DNA of 64,000 nt from positions 3,484,501-3,548,500 of the forward strand of contig NZ_CP151943.1 of assembly GCF_038592905.1 (NCBI RefSeq), read 5' to 3'. A program made the position numbers and the translations under genes. The notes beneath the pieces were generated by a model. That model worked only from the letters and a program-made list of their open reading frames with translations. It was not told the DNA's origin and made no database searches. Source of the DNA: Neobacillus sp. FSL H8-0543 (GTDB lineage Bacteria > Bacillota > Bacilli > Bacillales > Cytobacillaceae). Shown piece after piece: positions 8,012 through 17,669 of the stretch (within the stretch, counting starts at the first letter, position 1; the number at the start of each line of letters is the position of its first letter).

Positions 8012-9241
8012 TTGTTGCCAGCAATATCAAATAATCAAATCGCTGTACTTGAAGAAGAAAGTGTCACTTTGCCAAAGGGGTTTAAGGCAGGTGGCATGCA
8101 TTGTGGTTTAAAACGAAAAAGGCTGGATTTGGGTTATATTGTTTCAGATGTTCCAGCAACGGTTGCTGGCGTATACACGACAAATATTTTTCAAGCAGCT
8201 CCACTTTTAGTCACTCAAGAAAGCATTGCAAAAGAAAATAAAATCCAAGCAATACTCGTGAATTCAGGTAACGCTAATGCTTGTACCGGTGAGCAAGGGT
8301 TACTCGATGCCTATGAGATGCAAAAAGAATTTGCAAGTGAGTTGGGGATTAAGGAACATTTTGTTGCAGTTACATCTACTGGAGTAATTGGTGAAACGCT
8401 GCCGATGGAAAAAATCAAAAAGGGGATTAACCAAATACTGCAGCCGCAAAATGTTTCTGAGACGAATTTTTTGCAATCTATTTTAACCACTGATACTTGC
8501 GTAAAGCATCTAGCAGTACAATTGAAAATCGATGGAAAAACCGTAAGCATTGGAGGAGCCTCTAAGGGTTCTGGAATGATCCATCCTAATATGGCAACCA
8601 TGCTAGCCTTTGTAACCACAGATGCCAATATCGCACACGAGGATTTACTTACGGCGCTTAAAGAAATTACCAATCAAACTTTTAATATGATTACCGTTGA
8701 TGGCGATACAAGTACGAATGACATGGTGTTGGTTATGGCCAACGGCTTAGCAGGTAATGACCAGCTTACAAAGAACCATCCAGATTGGGATATTTTCAAA
8801 CAAGGCTTAAAAACAGTCAGTGAGGAACTTGCCAAGAAAATCGCAAAGGATGGTGAAGGAGCCACAAAACTAATAGAAGTTCAAGTCAACGGTGCATATA
8901 GCCTAAACGCTGCAAGAGCTGTAGGAAAAGCAATTATTTCTTCTAATCTTGTAAAAACCGCGATTTACGGCACAGACCCGAATTGGGGGCGTATTGTTGG
9001 GGCGATTGGATACAGTGGAGTAGCAGTAGAACCGAATGCAATAAAGGTTGCCATTGGACCCTATAAGGTATTCGAAAATGGCTTGCCATGTCCAATTGTG
9101 GAAGAGGATGTAAAAGAGTATTTGGAGCTTGATACAGTTAAAATCCTGGTGGAGTTAAACCAAGGTGAAAATAGTGCAACGGCCTGGGGATGCGACTTAA
9201 CTTATGATTATGTAAAAATCAACGCATCTTACCGCACGTAA
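8012..9241 (+). CDS. argJ: Bifunctional ornithine acetyltransferase / N-acetylglutamate synthase
   Basis: ArgJ recycles the acetyl group from N-acetylornithine to glutamate and in many Bacillus also makes N-acetylglutamate from acetyl-CoA. 409 aa, the usual length. The self-cleavage and nucleophile site is Thr196 in IHPNMATMLAF, with the preceding GGASKGSGM and the GTDPNWGRIVGAIGYSG block also present. The start is TTG 8012 behind AAAAGGGGGATT. Because argJ is here, no separate argE or argA is needed. Confidence 0.95.
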   Translation: MLPAISNNQIAVLEEESVTLPKGFKAGGMHCGLKRKRLDLGYIVSDVPATVAGVYTTNIFQAAPLLVTQESIAKENKIQAILVNSGNANACTGEQGLLDAYEMQKEFASELGIKEHFVAVTSTGVIGETLPMEKIKKGINQILQPQNVSETNFLQSILTTDTCVKHLAVQLKIDGKTVSIGGASKGSGMIHPNMATMLAFVTTDANIAHEDLLTALKEITNQTFNMITVDGDTSTNDMVLVMANGLAGNDQLTKNHPDWDIFKQGLKTVSEELAKKIAKDGEGATKLIEVQVNGAYSLNAARAVGKAIISSNLVKTAIYGTDPNWGRIVGAIGYSGVAVEPNAIKVAIGPYKVFENGLPCPIVEEDVKEYLELDTVKILVELNQGENSATAWGCDLTYDYVKINASYRT

Positions 9242-9252
9242 GGGGGATGAAG

Positions 9253-10050
9253 ATGAATTATCTAGTCATTAAGTGTGGCGGAAGTGTGTTAGAAAATCTC
9301 CCAAGGTCATTTTATCAGGATGTCATCTCAATCCAACAATCTGGCAAATGGATGCCGATTATCGTTCATGGGGGTGGACCTTTAATTACAGGTTTACTAA
9401 CCAACTTAAATATAGAAACAGAATTTATAAATGGATTAAGAGTAACGAACACCGAAGTTTTAGATATCGTTGAAATGGTCTTAAGCGGTTCGGTTAACAA
9501 ACAGGTGGTCCGGAACATCATTGAAGCAGAGGGCAATGCATACGGTATTAGTGGTGTGGATGGCAGTTTGTTAAAGGCAAGGCCTACACCTGCTGCTGAA
9601 ATACTTGGCTTTGTAGGAGAAGTGGTTGAAGTGAATAACGATGTGATCGAGGGAATTGTCAATCAAGGATATATTCCCGTCATCTCTCCTATCGGAATTG
9701 GTGCTGACGGACAAAGATACAATATCAATGGCGATATTGCAGCAAGTGCCATTGCCAAGTCATTAGGAGCAAATCTCTGTTTCATTAGTGACATTCCAGG
9801 AATATTAATTGAGAAAAATGGTAAGAAGATTAAGCTAGATAAAGTATCAAAGGCAACTGCAGAAGAACTAATAAATAATCAAACCATTTACGGTGGAATG
9901 ATTCCAAAGGTAAATGCAGCCATTGATGGTTTGACTCATAAAATTCCTGTCGTTGGAATTATCGACGGTTTTGAGAAACATAGCTTGGTAGATTATGTAG
10001 ATGGCAAAAATATAGGAACAAAAATTGTCTTAGAGGAGGAGATTGCATAA
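9253..10050 (+). CDS. argB: Acetylglutamate kinase
   Basis: Phosphorylates N-acetylglutamate (second arginine step). It is an amino-acid kinase fold protein of ~265 aa, with IKCGGSVL near the N-terminus, the VHGGGP loop, and YNINGDIAASAIAKSL / SDIPGIL for nucleotide binding. ATG 9253 is preferred over the ATG at 9247 because the GGGGG site at 9242-9246 would touch the latter. The stop TAA overlaps the argD start (TAATG), indicating translational coupling. Confidence 0.94.
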   Translation: MNYLVIKCGGSVLENLPRSFYQDVISIQQSGKWMPIIVHGGGPLITGLLTNLNIETEFINGLRVTNTEVLDIVEMVLSGSVNKQVVRNIIEAEGNAYGISGVDGSLLKARPTPAAEILGFVGEVVEVNNDVIEGIVNQGYIPVISPIGIGADGQRYNINGDIAASAIAKSLGANLCFISDIPGILIEKNGKKIKLDKVSKATAEELINNQTIYGGMIPKVNAAIDGLTHKIPVVGIIDGFEKHSLVDYVDGKNIGTKIVLEEEIA

Positions 10051-11237
10051 TGGCACAAAATTCGTCGGTTTCCTCCATTTCACCAGTAATGGCAACCTAC
10101 GGTCGATTCCCTGTCACCCTTGTAAAAGGAAAAGGGAGTTATGTCTGGGATGACCAGGGAACACAATTTTTAGATTTTACTTCGGGTATTGCCACCTGTA
10201 ACCTTGGCCATGTTCCAGATGTTGTTAAAGCAAAGCTTGAGGAACAACTGCAAAGCTTATGGCATTGTTCAAACCTATACAACATCCCAAACCAAGAAAA
10301 ACTTGCTGCGCTTCTTACAGCGAATAGCTTTGGTGATCAAGTGTTTTTTTGCAACAGTGGTGCTGAAGCAAATGAGGCGGCCATCAAGCTTGCGAGGAGA
10401 TATTCTCAGAAGGTAAAGGGAACGGATTCTTTTCAAGTAGTCACCTTTCAGCAGTCTTTTCATGGAAGAACGTTAGCGACATTATCGGCAACAGGTCAAG
10501 AAAAGATTCAGCAGGGCTTTTTTCCTTTAGTACCCGGATTCCGCTATCTTCCTTTTAATGATGAAAAGGCACTTGAACAGCTTGATAAGCTCAAGCCAGC
10601 AGCCGTTCTGCTTGAATTGATTCAGGGTGAGGGCGGTGTCATTCCTGCTAAAGCAGATTGGGTAAAGAAGTTGGCAAAGATTTGTGAAGAGAAAGAAATC
10701 CTCCTCATGATTGATGAAATTCAAACAGGCGTCGGCAGGACAGGTACGCTTTTCGCATACGAACAATACGGTATAACTCCAGATGTGATTAGCGTTGCAA
10801 AGGGTCTGGGCTCAGGGTTCCCCATTGGCGCAATCATTGCAAAAGAAGAAGCGGCAAAAGGTTTTGAACCTGGTACCCATGGCAGTACCTTTGGCGGAAA
10901 TCCACTAGCGACAGCTGCCGGGCTAGCCACGATCTCACATATAGTAGAAAGCAAGTTGTTAACTAAAGTGAATGAAACATCGGAATACTTGGAAAAACAA
11001 TTAAAAGTACTTAAGGAAAAGTACTCTTTCATAAAGGAAATCAGAGGAAAAGGCTTGCTTATCGGAATGGTTGTCGACACAAACGCACTTGGAATTGTTC
11101 AAAAGGCAATAGAACACCAGCTTCTTCTACTTACAGCGGGACCGAATGTTGTCCGAATTTTACCTCCGTTAACTGTTTCGAAGGAAGAGATAAATGAATT
11201 TGTTACAAAGCTGGAAAAGACTTTCCAAAGCATTTAG
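10050..11237 (+). CDS. argD: Acetylornithine aminotransferase
   Basis: PLP-dependent class III aminotransferase that converts N-acetylglutamate semialdehyde to N-acetylornithine. 395 aa. It shows CNSGAEANEAAIKLAR (phosphate cup), SFHGRTLATLSATG, Asp222 in IDEIQTGVGRTG, and the Schiff-base lysine K251 in SVAKGLGSGFPIGA. Its ATG overlaps the argB stop by one base, and GAGGAGG lies just upstream. In B. subtilis carA and carB lie between argD and argF; here argF follows directly. Confidence 0.95.
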   Translation: MAQNSSVSSISPVMATYGRFPVTLVKGKGSYVWDDQGTQFLDFTSGIATCNLGHVPDVVKAKLEEQLQSLWHCSNLYNIPNQEKLAALLTANSFGDQVFFCNSGAEANEAAIKLARRYSQKVKGTDSFQVVTFQQSFHGRTLATLSATGQEKIQQGFFPLVPGFRYLPFNDEKALEQLDKLKPAAVLLELIQGEGGVIPAKADWVKKLAKICEEKEILLMIDEIQTGVGRTGTLFAYEQYGITPDVISVAKGLGSGFPIGAIIAKEEAAKGFEPGTHGSTFGGNPLATAAGLATISHIVESKLLTKVNETSEYLEKQLKVLKEKYSFIKEIRGKGLLIGMVVDTNALGIVQKAIEHQLLLLTAGPNVVRILPPLTVSKEEINEFVTKLEKTFQSI

Positions 11238-11268
11238 AGGAAAAAATTTGAAGAAAGAGGTGTTGTAC

Positions 11269-12246
11269 ATGTCAAATGCGTATAATTTGAACGCGACAAG
11301 TTTTTTTAAAAAACCACAGTTTAAGGGGAAGAATTTTCTAAGTCTGACAGAATATCAAACAGACGAAATCCTTTACCTTCTTGAAGAAGCGAAGGAACTT
11401 AAAGCTCTGCAAAAGCAAGGGAAACAGCATCGCTATTTAAATGGCAAGGTTTTAGGGATGATTTTTGAAAAATCCTCTACCCGTACAAGGGTGTCATTCG
11501 AGGTGGGAATGCTTCAGTTGGGCGGCCATGCGATTTTCTTGAGTCCGAGAGACATGCAGCTCGGGAGAGGCGAGAGCGTTTCGGATACGGCCAAAGTTTT
11601 GTCTCGGTATATAGATTGTATAATGATTCGAACATTTTCACATAACACAGTAAAAGAATTGGCGGAAAATGCAACCATTCCAATTATCAATGGATTAACA
11701 GATTTGCATCATCCATGTCAGGCAATGGCAGATCTATTAACCATTTTTGAACATAAAGGGAAGTTTTCTGGTTTAAAGCTCTGTTATTTAGGTGATGGAA
11801 ACAATAATGTGGCCCATTCATTAATGGAAGGCGCAGCTAAAGTTGGAATGGATATCAGTATTGCCAGCCCGGCAGGGTATCTGCCAAATGGGAAAATTAC
11901 AGAAGCGGTAATCAAAGCAGGGGAACAAATGGGAAGTAGTGTTTTGATTACGAATGATCCCGTTGAAGCAATCAAAGACGCAGATGTTGTCGTTACAGAT
12001 GTATGGACCAGTATGGGTCTAGAAGAGGAAGCTGCGATTCGACTAAAGGCATTCCAAGGATTTCAAGTAAATGCAGAACTTTGTCAGCATGCAAAAAAGG
12101 ATTATATCTTTTTGCATTGTTTACCAGCACATCGCGGTGAAGAGGTAACAGCTGAAATTATTGATGGTCCTCATTCTGTTGTGTTTGACGAAGCGGAGAA
12201 TCGCCTTCATGCACAAAAAGCAATATTAAAACTTTTACTAGAATAG
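11269..12246 (+). CDS. argF: Ornithine carbamoyltransferase
   Basis: Joins carbamoyl phosphate to ornithine, giving citrulline. The 325-aa protein has the carbamoyl-phosphate site STRTR at 70-74, HPCQ at 148-151, and the ornithine-side HCLPAHRG motif near 280. The frame is open upstream into argD, but ATG 11269 with AGAGGTG 7 nt before it is the sensible start and makes the normal N-terminus. It follows the argD stop by ~30 nt. The carbamoyl phosphate synthase genes are not in this window. Confidence 0.94.
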   Translation: MSNAYNLNATSFFKKPQFKGKNFLSLTEYQTDEILYLLEEAKELKALQKQGKQHRYLNGKVLGMIFEKSSTRTRVSFEVGMLQLGGHAIFLSPRDMQLGRGESVSDTAKVLSRYIDCIMIRTFSHNTVKELAENATIPIINGLTDLHHPCQAMADLLTIFEHKGKFSGLKLCYLGDGNNNVAHSLMEGAAKVGMDISIASPAGYLPNGKITEAVIKAGEQMGSSVLITNDPVEAIKDADVVVTDVWTSMGLEEEAAIRLKAFQGFQVNAELCQHAKKDYIFLHCLPAHRGEEVTAEIIDGPHSVVFDEAENRLHAQKAILKLLLE

Positions 12247-12270
12247 TAGCAATTTTTATGCAAAGTGTTG

Positions 12271-12303
12271 TATAATAATTCTATTGGTTGAATAATAATA
12301 CAC
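12271..12303 (+). promoter_or_regulatory. Likely argG promoter and ARG box
   Basis: A -10 TATAAT lies at 12271-12276, with TTGAATAATAATACAC at 12288-12303 closely resembling the box at argC (TTGAATAATTATTTGT). The -35 is weak. The arrangement suggests a second arginine-repressed start for argG-argH. Confidence 0.5.
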
Positions 12304-12324
12304 ATATATGTTAGGAGAATACAC

Positions 12325-13536
12325 ATGGCAAAGGAAAAAGTCATCTTAGCCTATTCAGGCGGATTGGATACATCGGTTTCAGTTAAATGGATTCAGGAAA
12401 AGTATGGTTATGATGTCATTGCCTTAGGTCTAGATGTTGGCGAAGGTAAGGATTTAGAGGCAATCAAGCAAAAGGCGCTAAATGTTGGTGCAATCAAAGC
12501 ATATATGATCGATGCGAAAGAATTATTAGCAAAAGAATATATTTTACCAGCTTTAAAGGCTAATTGTTTATATGAAGGGAAGTACCCGCTATCCTCTGCA
12601 CTATCCAGACCGCTTATTTCAAAATTACTAGTAGAAGTGGCTGAAAAAGAAGGGGCAGCAGCTGTTGCTCATGGATGTACGGGAAAAGGCAATGATCAAG
12701 TTCGTTTTGAAGTTTCTATTCAAGCCCTAAATCCAAACTTAAAGGTAATCGCACCCGTTCGTGAATGGGGAATGACCCGTGATGAGGAAATTAAATATGC
12801 CGAGGAAAACGGGATTCCGATTCCAGTCGATTTAGATAACCCGTTTTCGATTGATGCAAATATTTGGGGGCGCGCTTGTGAGGCGGGTGTACTTGAGGAC
12901 CCTTGGGCCGAGGCGCCAGAGGCAGCTTTTGACTGGACGAATCCGCTTGAGTCAGCACCAGATCAGGCTGAGTATTTAGAAATTGAATTTGAAAAAGGTG
13001 TTCCTATTGCACTAAACGGAGAAAAGTTGCCATTAGTTCAATTAATTGAAACCTTGAACGAGCTTGGTGGCAAACACGGTGTTGGCCGAATTGACCATAT
13101 TGAAAATCGATTAGTTGGAATTAAATCAAGAGAAGTATATGAAAATCCAGCAGCTTTAATATTAATTAATGCACATAAAGAACTAGAATTTCTCACATTA
13201 CCTCGTGAGGTAACACAGTTCAAAACACAGGTCGAGCAGCAAATGGCGAAGGTTATTTATGAGGGACTATGGTTTTCACCAATAAAAAATGCACTGGATG
13301 CGTTTATTGAAGAGACGCAAAAGAATGTGACCGGGACGATTCGTGTTAAGCTTATGAAGGGCAATCATATGGTAGTTGGCCGAAAATCTCCATACAGCCT
13401 TTATAATGAAGAGCTAGCAACCTATTCAAAGGGCGATGCCTTTGATCACAACGCCGCAGTCGGCTTCATCAAAATTTGGGGCTTACCAACAAAGGTTTAT
13501 GCAGAGGTAAATAAAGAGGAAAAGGTACTAAAATAA
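12325..13536 (+). CDS. argG: Argininosuccinate synthase
   Basis: ATP-dependent condensation of citrulline and aspartate. 403 aa, the normal length. The N-type ATP pyrophosphatase P-loop [10 protein letters not shown] is at 9-18, followed by [13 protein letters not shown] and the [11 protein letters not shown]-terminal region typical of the family. A GGAG site precedes ATG 12325. It stands ~80 nt after argF with its own ARG-box-bearing promoter, and is followed by a 13-bp hairpin before argH. Confidence 0.95.
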   Translation: MAKEKVILAYSGGLDTSVSVKWIQEKYGYDVIALGLDVGEGKDLEAIKQKALNVGAIKAYMIDAKELLAKEYILPALKANCLYEGKYPLSSALSRPLISKLLVEVAEKEGAAAVAHGCTGKGNDQVRFEVSIQALNPNLKVIAPVREWGMTRDEEIKYAEENGIPIPVDLDNPFSIDANIWGRACEAGVLEDPWAEAPEAAFDWTNPLESAPDQAEYLEIEFEKGVPIALNGEKLPLVQLIETLNELGGKHGVGRIDHIENRLVGIKSREVYENPAALILINAHKELEFLTLPREVTQFKTQVEQQMAKVIYEGLWFSPIKNALDAFIEETQKNVTGTIRVKLMKGNHMVVGRKSPYSLYNEELATYSKGDAFDHNAAVGFIKIWGLPTKVYAEVNKEEKVLK

Positions 13537-13541
13537 TAAAC

Positions 13542-13579
13542 GTTTGCCCTTGAATTTTGTGTTCAAGGGCAAACTTCTT
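13542..13579 (+). terminator. Perfect 13-bp hairpin between argG and argH
   Basis: GTTTGCCCTTGAA and TTCAAGGGCAAAC pair around TTTTGTG. The following TTCTTAGTTTTT is a poor U-tract. It may be a partial terminator, or an mRNA stabiliser that sets the argG to argH ratio. Confidence 0.55.
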
Positions 13580-13599
13580 AGTTTTTAGGAGGAATAAAA

Positions 13600-14976
13600 A
13601 TGTCCAAATTATGGGGCGGACGATTTACAAAAGAAACCAATAAACTAGTAGAAACATTTACTGCATCAATCTTATTTGATCAAAAATTAGCGAATGAGGA
13701 TATTGCCGGCAGCATCGCCCATGTTCAAATGCTAGGTGAGTGCGGAATCATTCCAACAGAAGATGCAGAGGTAATAAAAAATGGCCTACTGGAAATAAAA
13801 AAGATGATTGATAATAATGAAGTAGACTTTTTAGTAGAACATGAAGACATTCACATGAATATTGAAAAACTTTTGATTGATAAAATTGGACCTGTTGGAG
13901 GCAAACTGCATACAGGACGAAGCCGTAATGATCAAGTGGCAACGGACATGCACTTATACTTAAGAACAAAGACAACGGAACTAATAAAGCTGATTGAAAA
14001 TGTGCAGCAAGCCTTAATTGACCAGGCTAAAGAAAATCTGCATACGCTGATTCCCGGATACACCCACTTGCAACGGGCGCAGCCTGTTTCATTCGCTCAT
14101 CATTTAATGGCTTATTTTTGGATGTTTGAACGTGACAAAGAGAGATTAATGGACAGCTTAAAACGTGTGAACTGGCTACCACTAGGTGCAGGAGCATTGG
14201 CGGGAACGACCTTTCCAATTGACCGTTCACGGGTTGCTGAGTTACTTGGGTTTGAAACGATTTATCCAAACAGTATGGATGCGGTCAGTGACAGAGATTT
14301 TATCTTGGAATTCCTTTCGATTGGCTCAATCATTATGACACATATTTCCAGGTTTTCTGAAGAGCTCGTGATTTGGTCAAGCCAGGAGTTCCAATTCGTT
14401 GAGTTAGATGACTCGTTTTGCACGGGGTCGAGCATCATGCCGCAAAAGAAAAATCCGGATGTACCTGAATTATTAAGAGGAAAAACGGGACGGACCTATG
14501 GCAATTTAATTGGACTACTCACCGTGCTCAAAGGGTTGCCGCTTGCCTATAATAAGGATTTACAAGAAGATAAAGAAGGAATGTTTGATACGGTCGAAAC
14601 CCTTGAAGGTTCACTTATGTTATTGGCACCGATGATTGATACGATGACGGTTAATAAAGACGTGATGAGAAAGGCGATTAATAATGATTTTTCCAATGCG
14701 ACCGATATTGCCGACTATTTGGTAAGAAAAGGATTACCATTCCGGGAAGCACATGAGGTCATTGGGAAAATTGTTTTATATGCGATACAGCAGCAAAAGT
14801 TTTTGCTCGATTTGAGCTTTGAAGAGTATCAGGAATTCAGCCCGTTATTCGAGGATGATATCTATAAGATTTTGTCCCCAGAACATGTTGTTGCAGTGAG
14901 AAATAGTTTTGGCGGAACCTCACCTGAGCAAGTAAAAGCTCAAATCAAGCTTGCAGAAGGAAAACTAGAAAGATAA
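13600..14976 (+). CDS. argH: Argininosuccinate lyase
   Basis: Last arginine step, splitting argininosuccinate to arginine and fumarate. 458 aa, fumarase/aspartase superfamily. It has [13 protein letters not shown] near 104-116, the general-acid His156 in YTHLQRAQP, and the signature [15 protein letters not shown] at 276-290 with the catalytic serine. The ribosome site TTTTTAGGAGG is right after the 13-bp hairpin. A terminator follows, closing the arginine cluster. Confidence 0.95.
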   Translation: MSKLWGGRFTKETNKLVETFTASILFDQKLANEDIAGSIAHVQMLGECGIIPTEDAEVIKNGLLEIKKMIDNNEVDFLVEHEDIHMNIEKLLIDKIGPVGGKLHTGRSRNDQVATDMHLYLRTKTTELIKLIENVQQALIDQAKENLHTLIPGYTHLQRAQPVSFAHHLMAYFWMFERDKERLMDSLKRVNWLPLGAGALAGTTFPIDRSRVAELLGFETIYPNSMDAVSDRDFILEFLSIGSIIMTHISRFSEELVIWSSQEFQFVELDDSFCTGSSIMPQKKNPDVPELLRGKTGRTYGNLIGLLTVLKGLPLAYNKDLQEDKEGMFDTVETLEGSLMLLAPMIDTMTVNKDVMRKAINNDFSNATDIADYLVRKGLPFREAHEVIGKIVLYAIQQQKFLLDLSFEEYQEFSPLFEDDIYKILSPEHVVAVRNSFGGTSPEQVKAQIKLAEGKLER

Positions 14977-14985
14977 CAATGCATG

Positions 14986-15009
14986 CCACCTATTCCTGGT
15001 GGTTTTTTT
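14986..15009 (+). terminator. Terminator of argH
   Basis: CCACC and GGTGG pair around TATTCCT and are followed by seven T residues. Confidence 0.8.
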
Positions 15010-15103
15010 CATTTCGGTAACCAATAGGGCGTTGTTGCATCATCCATTTAATTTGTATTAATAACAAAAACTTTAAATAATTCGGTACAAATTTCAAAAA
15101 ATA

Positions 15104-15132
15104 TTGACTATTTAAATAGAATCATCTAAAAT
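15104..15132 (+). promoter_or_regulatory. SigA promoter for the S-box leader and hom
   Basis: TTGACT (15104-15109) and TAAAAT (15127-15132) are spaced 17 bp. The riboswitch begins about 43 nt downstream of the -10. Confidence 0.75.
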
Positions 15133-15174
15133 CGGATAAATAACTAAAAATATATCAAACAATTTAATAAAACT

Positions 15175-15330
15175 CTTATCCAGAGTGGCGGAGGGACATG
15201 GCCCGACGAAGCCCGGCAACCATCAAGGTAATCCTTGAAAAGGTGCTAATTCCTGCAGGTTATTTATTAACCTGAAAGATAAGGGGAGGAATCTAAATCC
15301 CTCTTCTTATGAAGAGGGATTTCTTTTTGT
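15175..15330 (+). promoter_or_regulatory. SAM-I (S-box) riboswitch with terminator
   Basis: The aptamer runs from CTTATC (15175) to GATAAG (15278-15283), which pair as P1. Between them are the hallmark segments GAGGGACATGGCCCGACGAA, CCCGGCAACC and GGTGCTAATTCC. The expression platform is a 12-bp hairpin (AAATCCCTCTTC / GAAGAGGGATTT, about 15295-15322) followed by CTTTTTG. With SAM bound, transcription should stop before hom. This is the classic methionine-biosynthesis control in Bacillaceae. Confidence 0.95.
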
Positions 15331-15365
15331 TATGTACTTTACTTTATTTAAAGGAGTGTAAAAGC

Positions 15366-16577
15366 ATGTCAGTAATTAAGGTGGCAATATTAGGGTTTGG
15401 AACAGTTGGGGAAGGAGTTTATCGAACCATTCATTCTCACCAAGAGGAGCTTACAGCTGTTCTAGGTAAGGAAGTAGAGGTTGCAGCAATACTAATAAAG
15501 AATAAAAATAAAGAAAGAGAAATTTCAAATGCGATCCTGGTTACTGATAGCTTTGATGAAATATTACAACTGCCACAGCTAGATGTTGTAGTTGAAGCGA
15601 TTGTCGGAAAAGAACCAGCGGTTTCGTATTTGAAAAAGGCTATTAATAGTGGCTGCCACATTATTACTGCGAATAAAGAGATGTTTGCACACCACGGAAA
15701 AGAATTACTCAAGCTTGCAGAGGACAATAATGTTTCGGTTGGTTTTGAAGCCACTGTTGCTGGCGGAATACCAGTCATCCAAACGCTAAGGCAATTACTA
15801 AAAATTAATCGCGTTCACCAAATTCAAGGCATCCTAAATGGGACTTCAAATTTTATCCTAACAGAAATGCGAGAAAAGAAGCAGTCCTTTACGGAAGCCC
15901 TATTATTAGCACAAGAAAATGGCTTTGCAGAAGCAGACCCAACAAATGATGTTGAAGGGTTTGATGCATTTTATAAAACCATGATCCTAAGCAGAATTGC
16001 CTTTGGGGAAGAGCCAAATTGGAAGGATGTTGAGCTTGAAGGGATCACCACCATAACAAGTGAACTCATAGAGACAGCGGAAAAACTCGGTTTGCGATTT
16101 AAGCATATAGCAAGTATTAGTAAAGAAGGAAGTCAAATAAATGCAATCATTAAACCAACGCTAGTCGATAAATCACATCCTTTTTATCACGTTGAGGGAG
16201 TGCAAAATGCAGTAAATATCCAGTCGGATATCGTTGGAGGTATTACCTTACAAGGACCAGGTGCGGGAATGTTTCCAACTGCAAGTGCGGTCATTGAAGA
16301 TTTAGTATTCGTATGTCAAAACGATACGAACAATAAAATCTCGAGACCTGTCGCTAATTCTTTTGGAGAAAAGAAAACTGAGTTAAAGGAATACTGGTTA
16401 GTCCACGGACTGACAAAGAAATATTTAAACACCACGGTATCCTTTATTCAGGATGTATCAGATGAGACCTACATCATTAATGGTACCAAAAATAATGTTG
16501 AACAGATATTTAGTCTTCATAAGCCTCTCTGTTATTTTCCGATAATTGGAGAGTTTAAAACGTTAATAAATGCATAG
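15366..16577 (+). CDS. hom: Homoserine dehydrogenase
   Basis: Reduces aspartate semialdehyde to homoserine, the branch point to methionine and threonine. The NAD(P) fold begins ILGFGTVGEG at 9-16, followed by VEAIVGKEP, ITANKEM and ILNGTSNFIL. The 403-aa protein is somewhat shorter than the ~430-aa B. subtilis enzyme, and its C-terminal ACT-like region looks divergent, so threonine feedback may be weaker. The ATG within the leader terminator (15309) is not a start; ATG 15366 has AAGGAGTG 8 nt before it. SAM control suggests this copy serves methionine synthesis. Confidence 0.9.
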   Translation: MSVIKVAILGFGTVGEGVYRTIHSHQEELTAVLGKEVEVAAILIKNKNKEREISNAILVTDSFDEILQLPQLDVVVEAIVGKEPAVSYLKKAINSGCHIITANKEMFAHHGKELLKLAEDNNVSVGFEATVAGGIPVIQTLRQLLKINRVHQIQGILNGTSNFILTEMREKKQSFTEALLLAQENGFAEADPTNDVEGFDAFYKTMILSRIAFGEEPNWKDVELEGITTITSELIETAEKLGLRFKHIASISKEGSQINAIIKPTLVDKSHPFYHVEGVQNAVNIQSDIVGGITLQGPGAGMFPTASAVIEDLVFVCQNDTNNKISRPVANSFGEKKTELKEYWLVHGLTKKYLNTTVSFIQDVSDETYIINGTKNNVEQIFSLHKPLCYFPIIGEFKTLINA

Positions 16578-16641
16578 TAGATTCATTCAGTGGCTATTAA
16601 AGTGAATGAAGAGTCCTAATAAGGGCTCTGTCTTTTTTTAT

Positions 16642-16888
16642 GGCTGTGTTAAACTTGGCTGTTGATGGGAGCTCCAGGCACTTCGCTTTCCGCGGGCAGT
16701 CCGGGAGCCTCCTCGTCGCTACGCTCCTGCGGGGTCTCCCGTGACTTGCTCTTCCCGCAGGACATTGAATAGGCTTCCTTGAATATTCACCGCACGAAGG
16801 AAATGCGATAGCATTTTCGAGGAGTTTTTCGTGCCTTCCGCTCCAATCAACAGAGTTAGTAAAATCAACATTTACCTTTAACACAGCC
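16642..16888. repeat. GC-rich inverted-repeat element, copy A
   Basis: Outer arms GGCTGTGTTAAA (16642-16653) and TTTAACACAGCC (16877-16888) are perfect inverse copies. Inside lie the conserved ends TGTTGATGGGAGC...GCTCCAATCAACAG and segments shared with copies at 24.7, 27.9 and 30.1 kb, such as CGCTTTCCGCGGGC and GCTCCTGCGGGGTCTCC. It is much more GC-rich than its surroundings, with no transposase frame, and fills most of the gene-free stretch 16578-17033. The element resembles a MITE or large REP. Confidence 0.7.
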
Positions 16889-16997
16889 TTTTTTACAAAA
16901 GTAAATGATCAGTTATCCAGCCGTATATGCATAAGAAGAGGACCATTTTTCAAAGTGTTCGACAGACTTTTCACATTAGCTACAGTAATATGTAAAG

Positions 16998-17025
16998 AAG
17001 CAGGAAAACCTGCTCCTTTATTTTT
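16998..17025. terminator. Hairpin downstream of yfhD
   Basis: AGCAGG and CCTGCT pair around AAAA, followed on the plus strand by CCTTTATTTTTT. It is near the 3' end of the minus-strand yfhD gene and could act in either direction. Confidence 0.55.
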
Positions 17026-17033
17026 TATGGTGG

Positions 17034-17222
17034 TTATTTTCTCTTTTTGTTGGTTACGCGCTGATTAGCTGCGTTTGCCCGTGCAGTTGCCTCAAGATCT
17101 GCTTGATCAGCGAGCTCTGCTGAATACTCCACATCAATACCATCTGATTTCATATTCTTTGGTACCTGTGGTAGTGAGCCTTTATTTTTATCGCGAGATT
17201 TATGTCCGTGTGAACGTCCCAT
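17034..17222 (-). CDS. yfhD: YfhD family small sporulation-associated protein
   Basis: 62 aa, very hydrophilic and Lys/Arg/Asp-rich, starting MGRSHGHKSRDKNK and containing LPQVPKNMKSDGI. It resembles Bacillus YfhD, a small protein of unknown function encoded next to yfhE and recX. Start ATG 17222 follows GAGAGGGG on the minus strand; an upstream in-frame start would add six unlikely residues. It is divergent in position from recX and part of the syntenic yfh block. Confidence 0.82.
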   Translation of the reverse strand: MGRSHGHKSRDKNKGSLPQVPKNMKSDGIDVEYSAELADQADLEATARANAANQRVTNKKRK

Positions 17223-17337
17223 TACAAAAACCCCTCTCAAAGTTTAATCCTAAAGGAACTGTAGAGGTTCCCATTACTAGCATTTACAATTTAGAGGGGT
17301 TCATGAATGGAAAAATTTAATGTTAACAGTGTTAAAA

Positions 17338-17472
17338 TTAAAGCTTCGTTTTACTGTCGGTATAACCGCCTGCACGATCAGCCATTTTAAAATCGCGCTG
17401 GTATAATACCTCTTGGGTACTTGATAAATTGTATTTTCCTTTGCCTAAATCTTTTTTCTTTTTTCCTCCCAT
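17338..17472 (-). CDS. yfhE: YfhE family small protein
   Basis: 44 aa beginning MGGKKKKDLGKGKYNLSS, with STQEVLYQRDFKMADRAGGY, which matches the conserved Bacillus YfhE peptide. No function is known. ATG 17472 is chosen because AAAGGA lies 9 nt upstream. The two upstream in-frame ATGs either touch that site or lack one. It lies between yfhD and recX as in B. subtilis. Confidence 0.8.
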   Translation of the reverse strand: MGGKKKKDLGKGKYNLSSTQEVLYQRDFKMADRAGGYTDSKTKL

Positions 17473-17669
17473 ATTGCTCATTCCTTTCACCATTTTTTTG
17501 TTAATGCTAAACAGCTTATAGTAAAAATAAAGCACAATATGTACTCTTTTCCATTTTTGCCTATTAGGATGGGAATGATACTTTTTATGAGAAGATTTTT
17601 TATATAAACTGAAATTCCATTAAAGTCATGGCATAAAGATTATGGTAAAGTATTGATGAGGTGAATGCT

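Noticed and set aside
15309..15365. Starting hom at ATG 15309
   Set aside because: That ATG is in the loop and stem of the riboswitch terminator; ATG 15366 has a proper ribosome site and gives the normal N-terminus.
16597..16884. A 95-codon minus-strand frame
   Set aside because: It lies wholly inside the GC-rich repeat element and part of its sequence recurs at other copies; no ribosome site.
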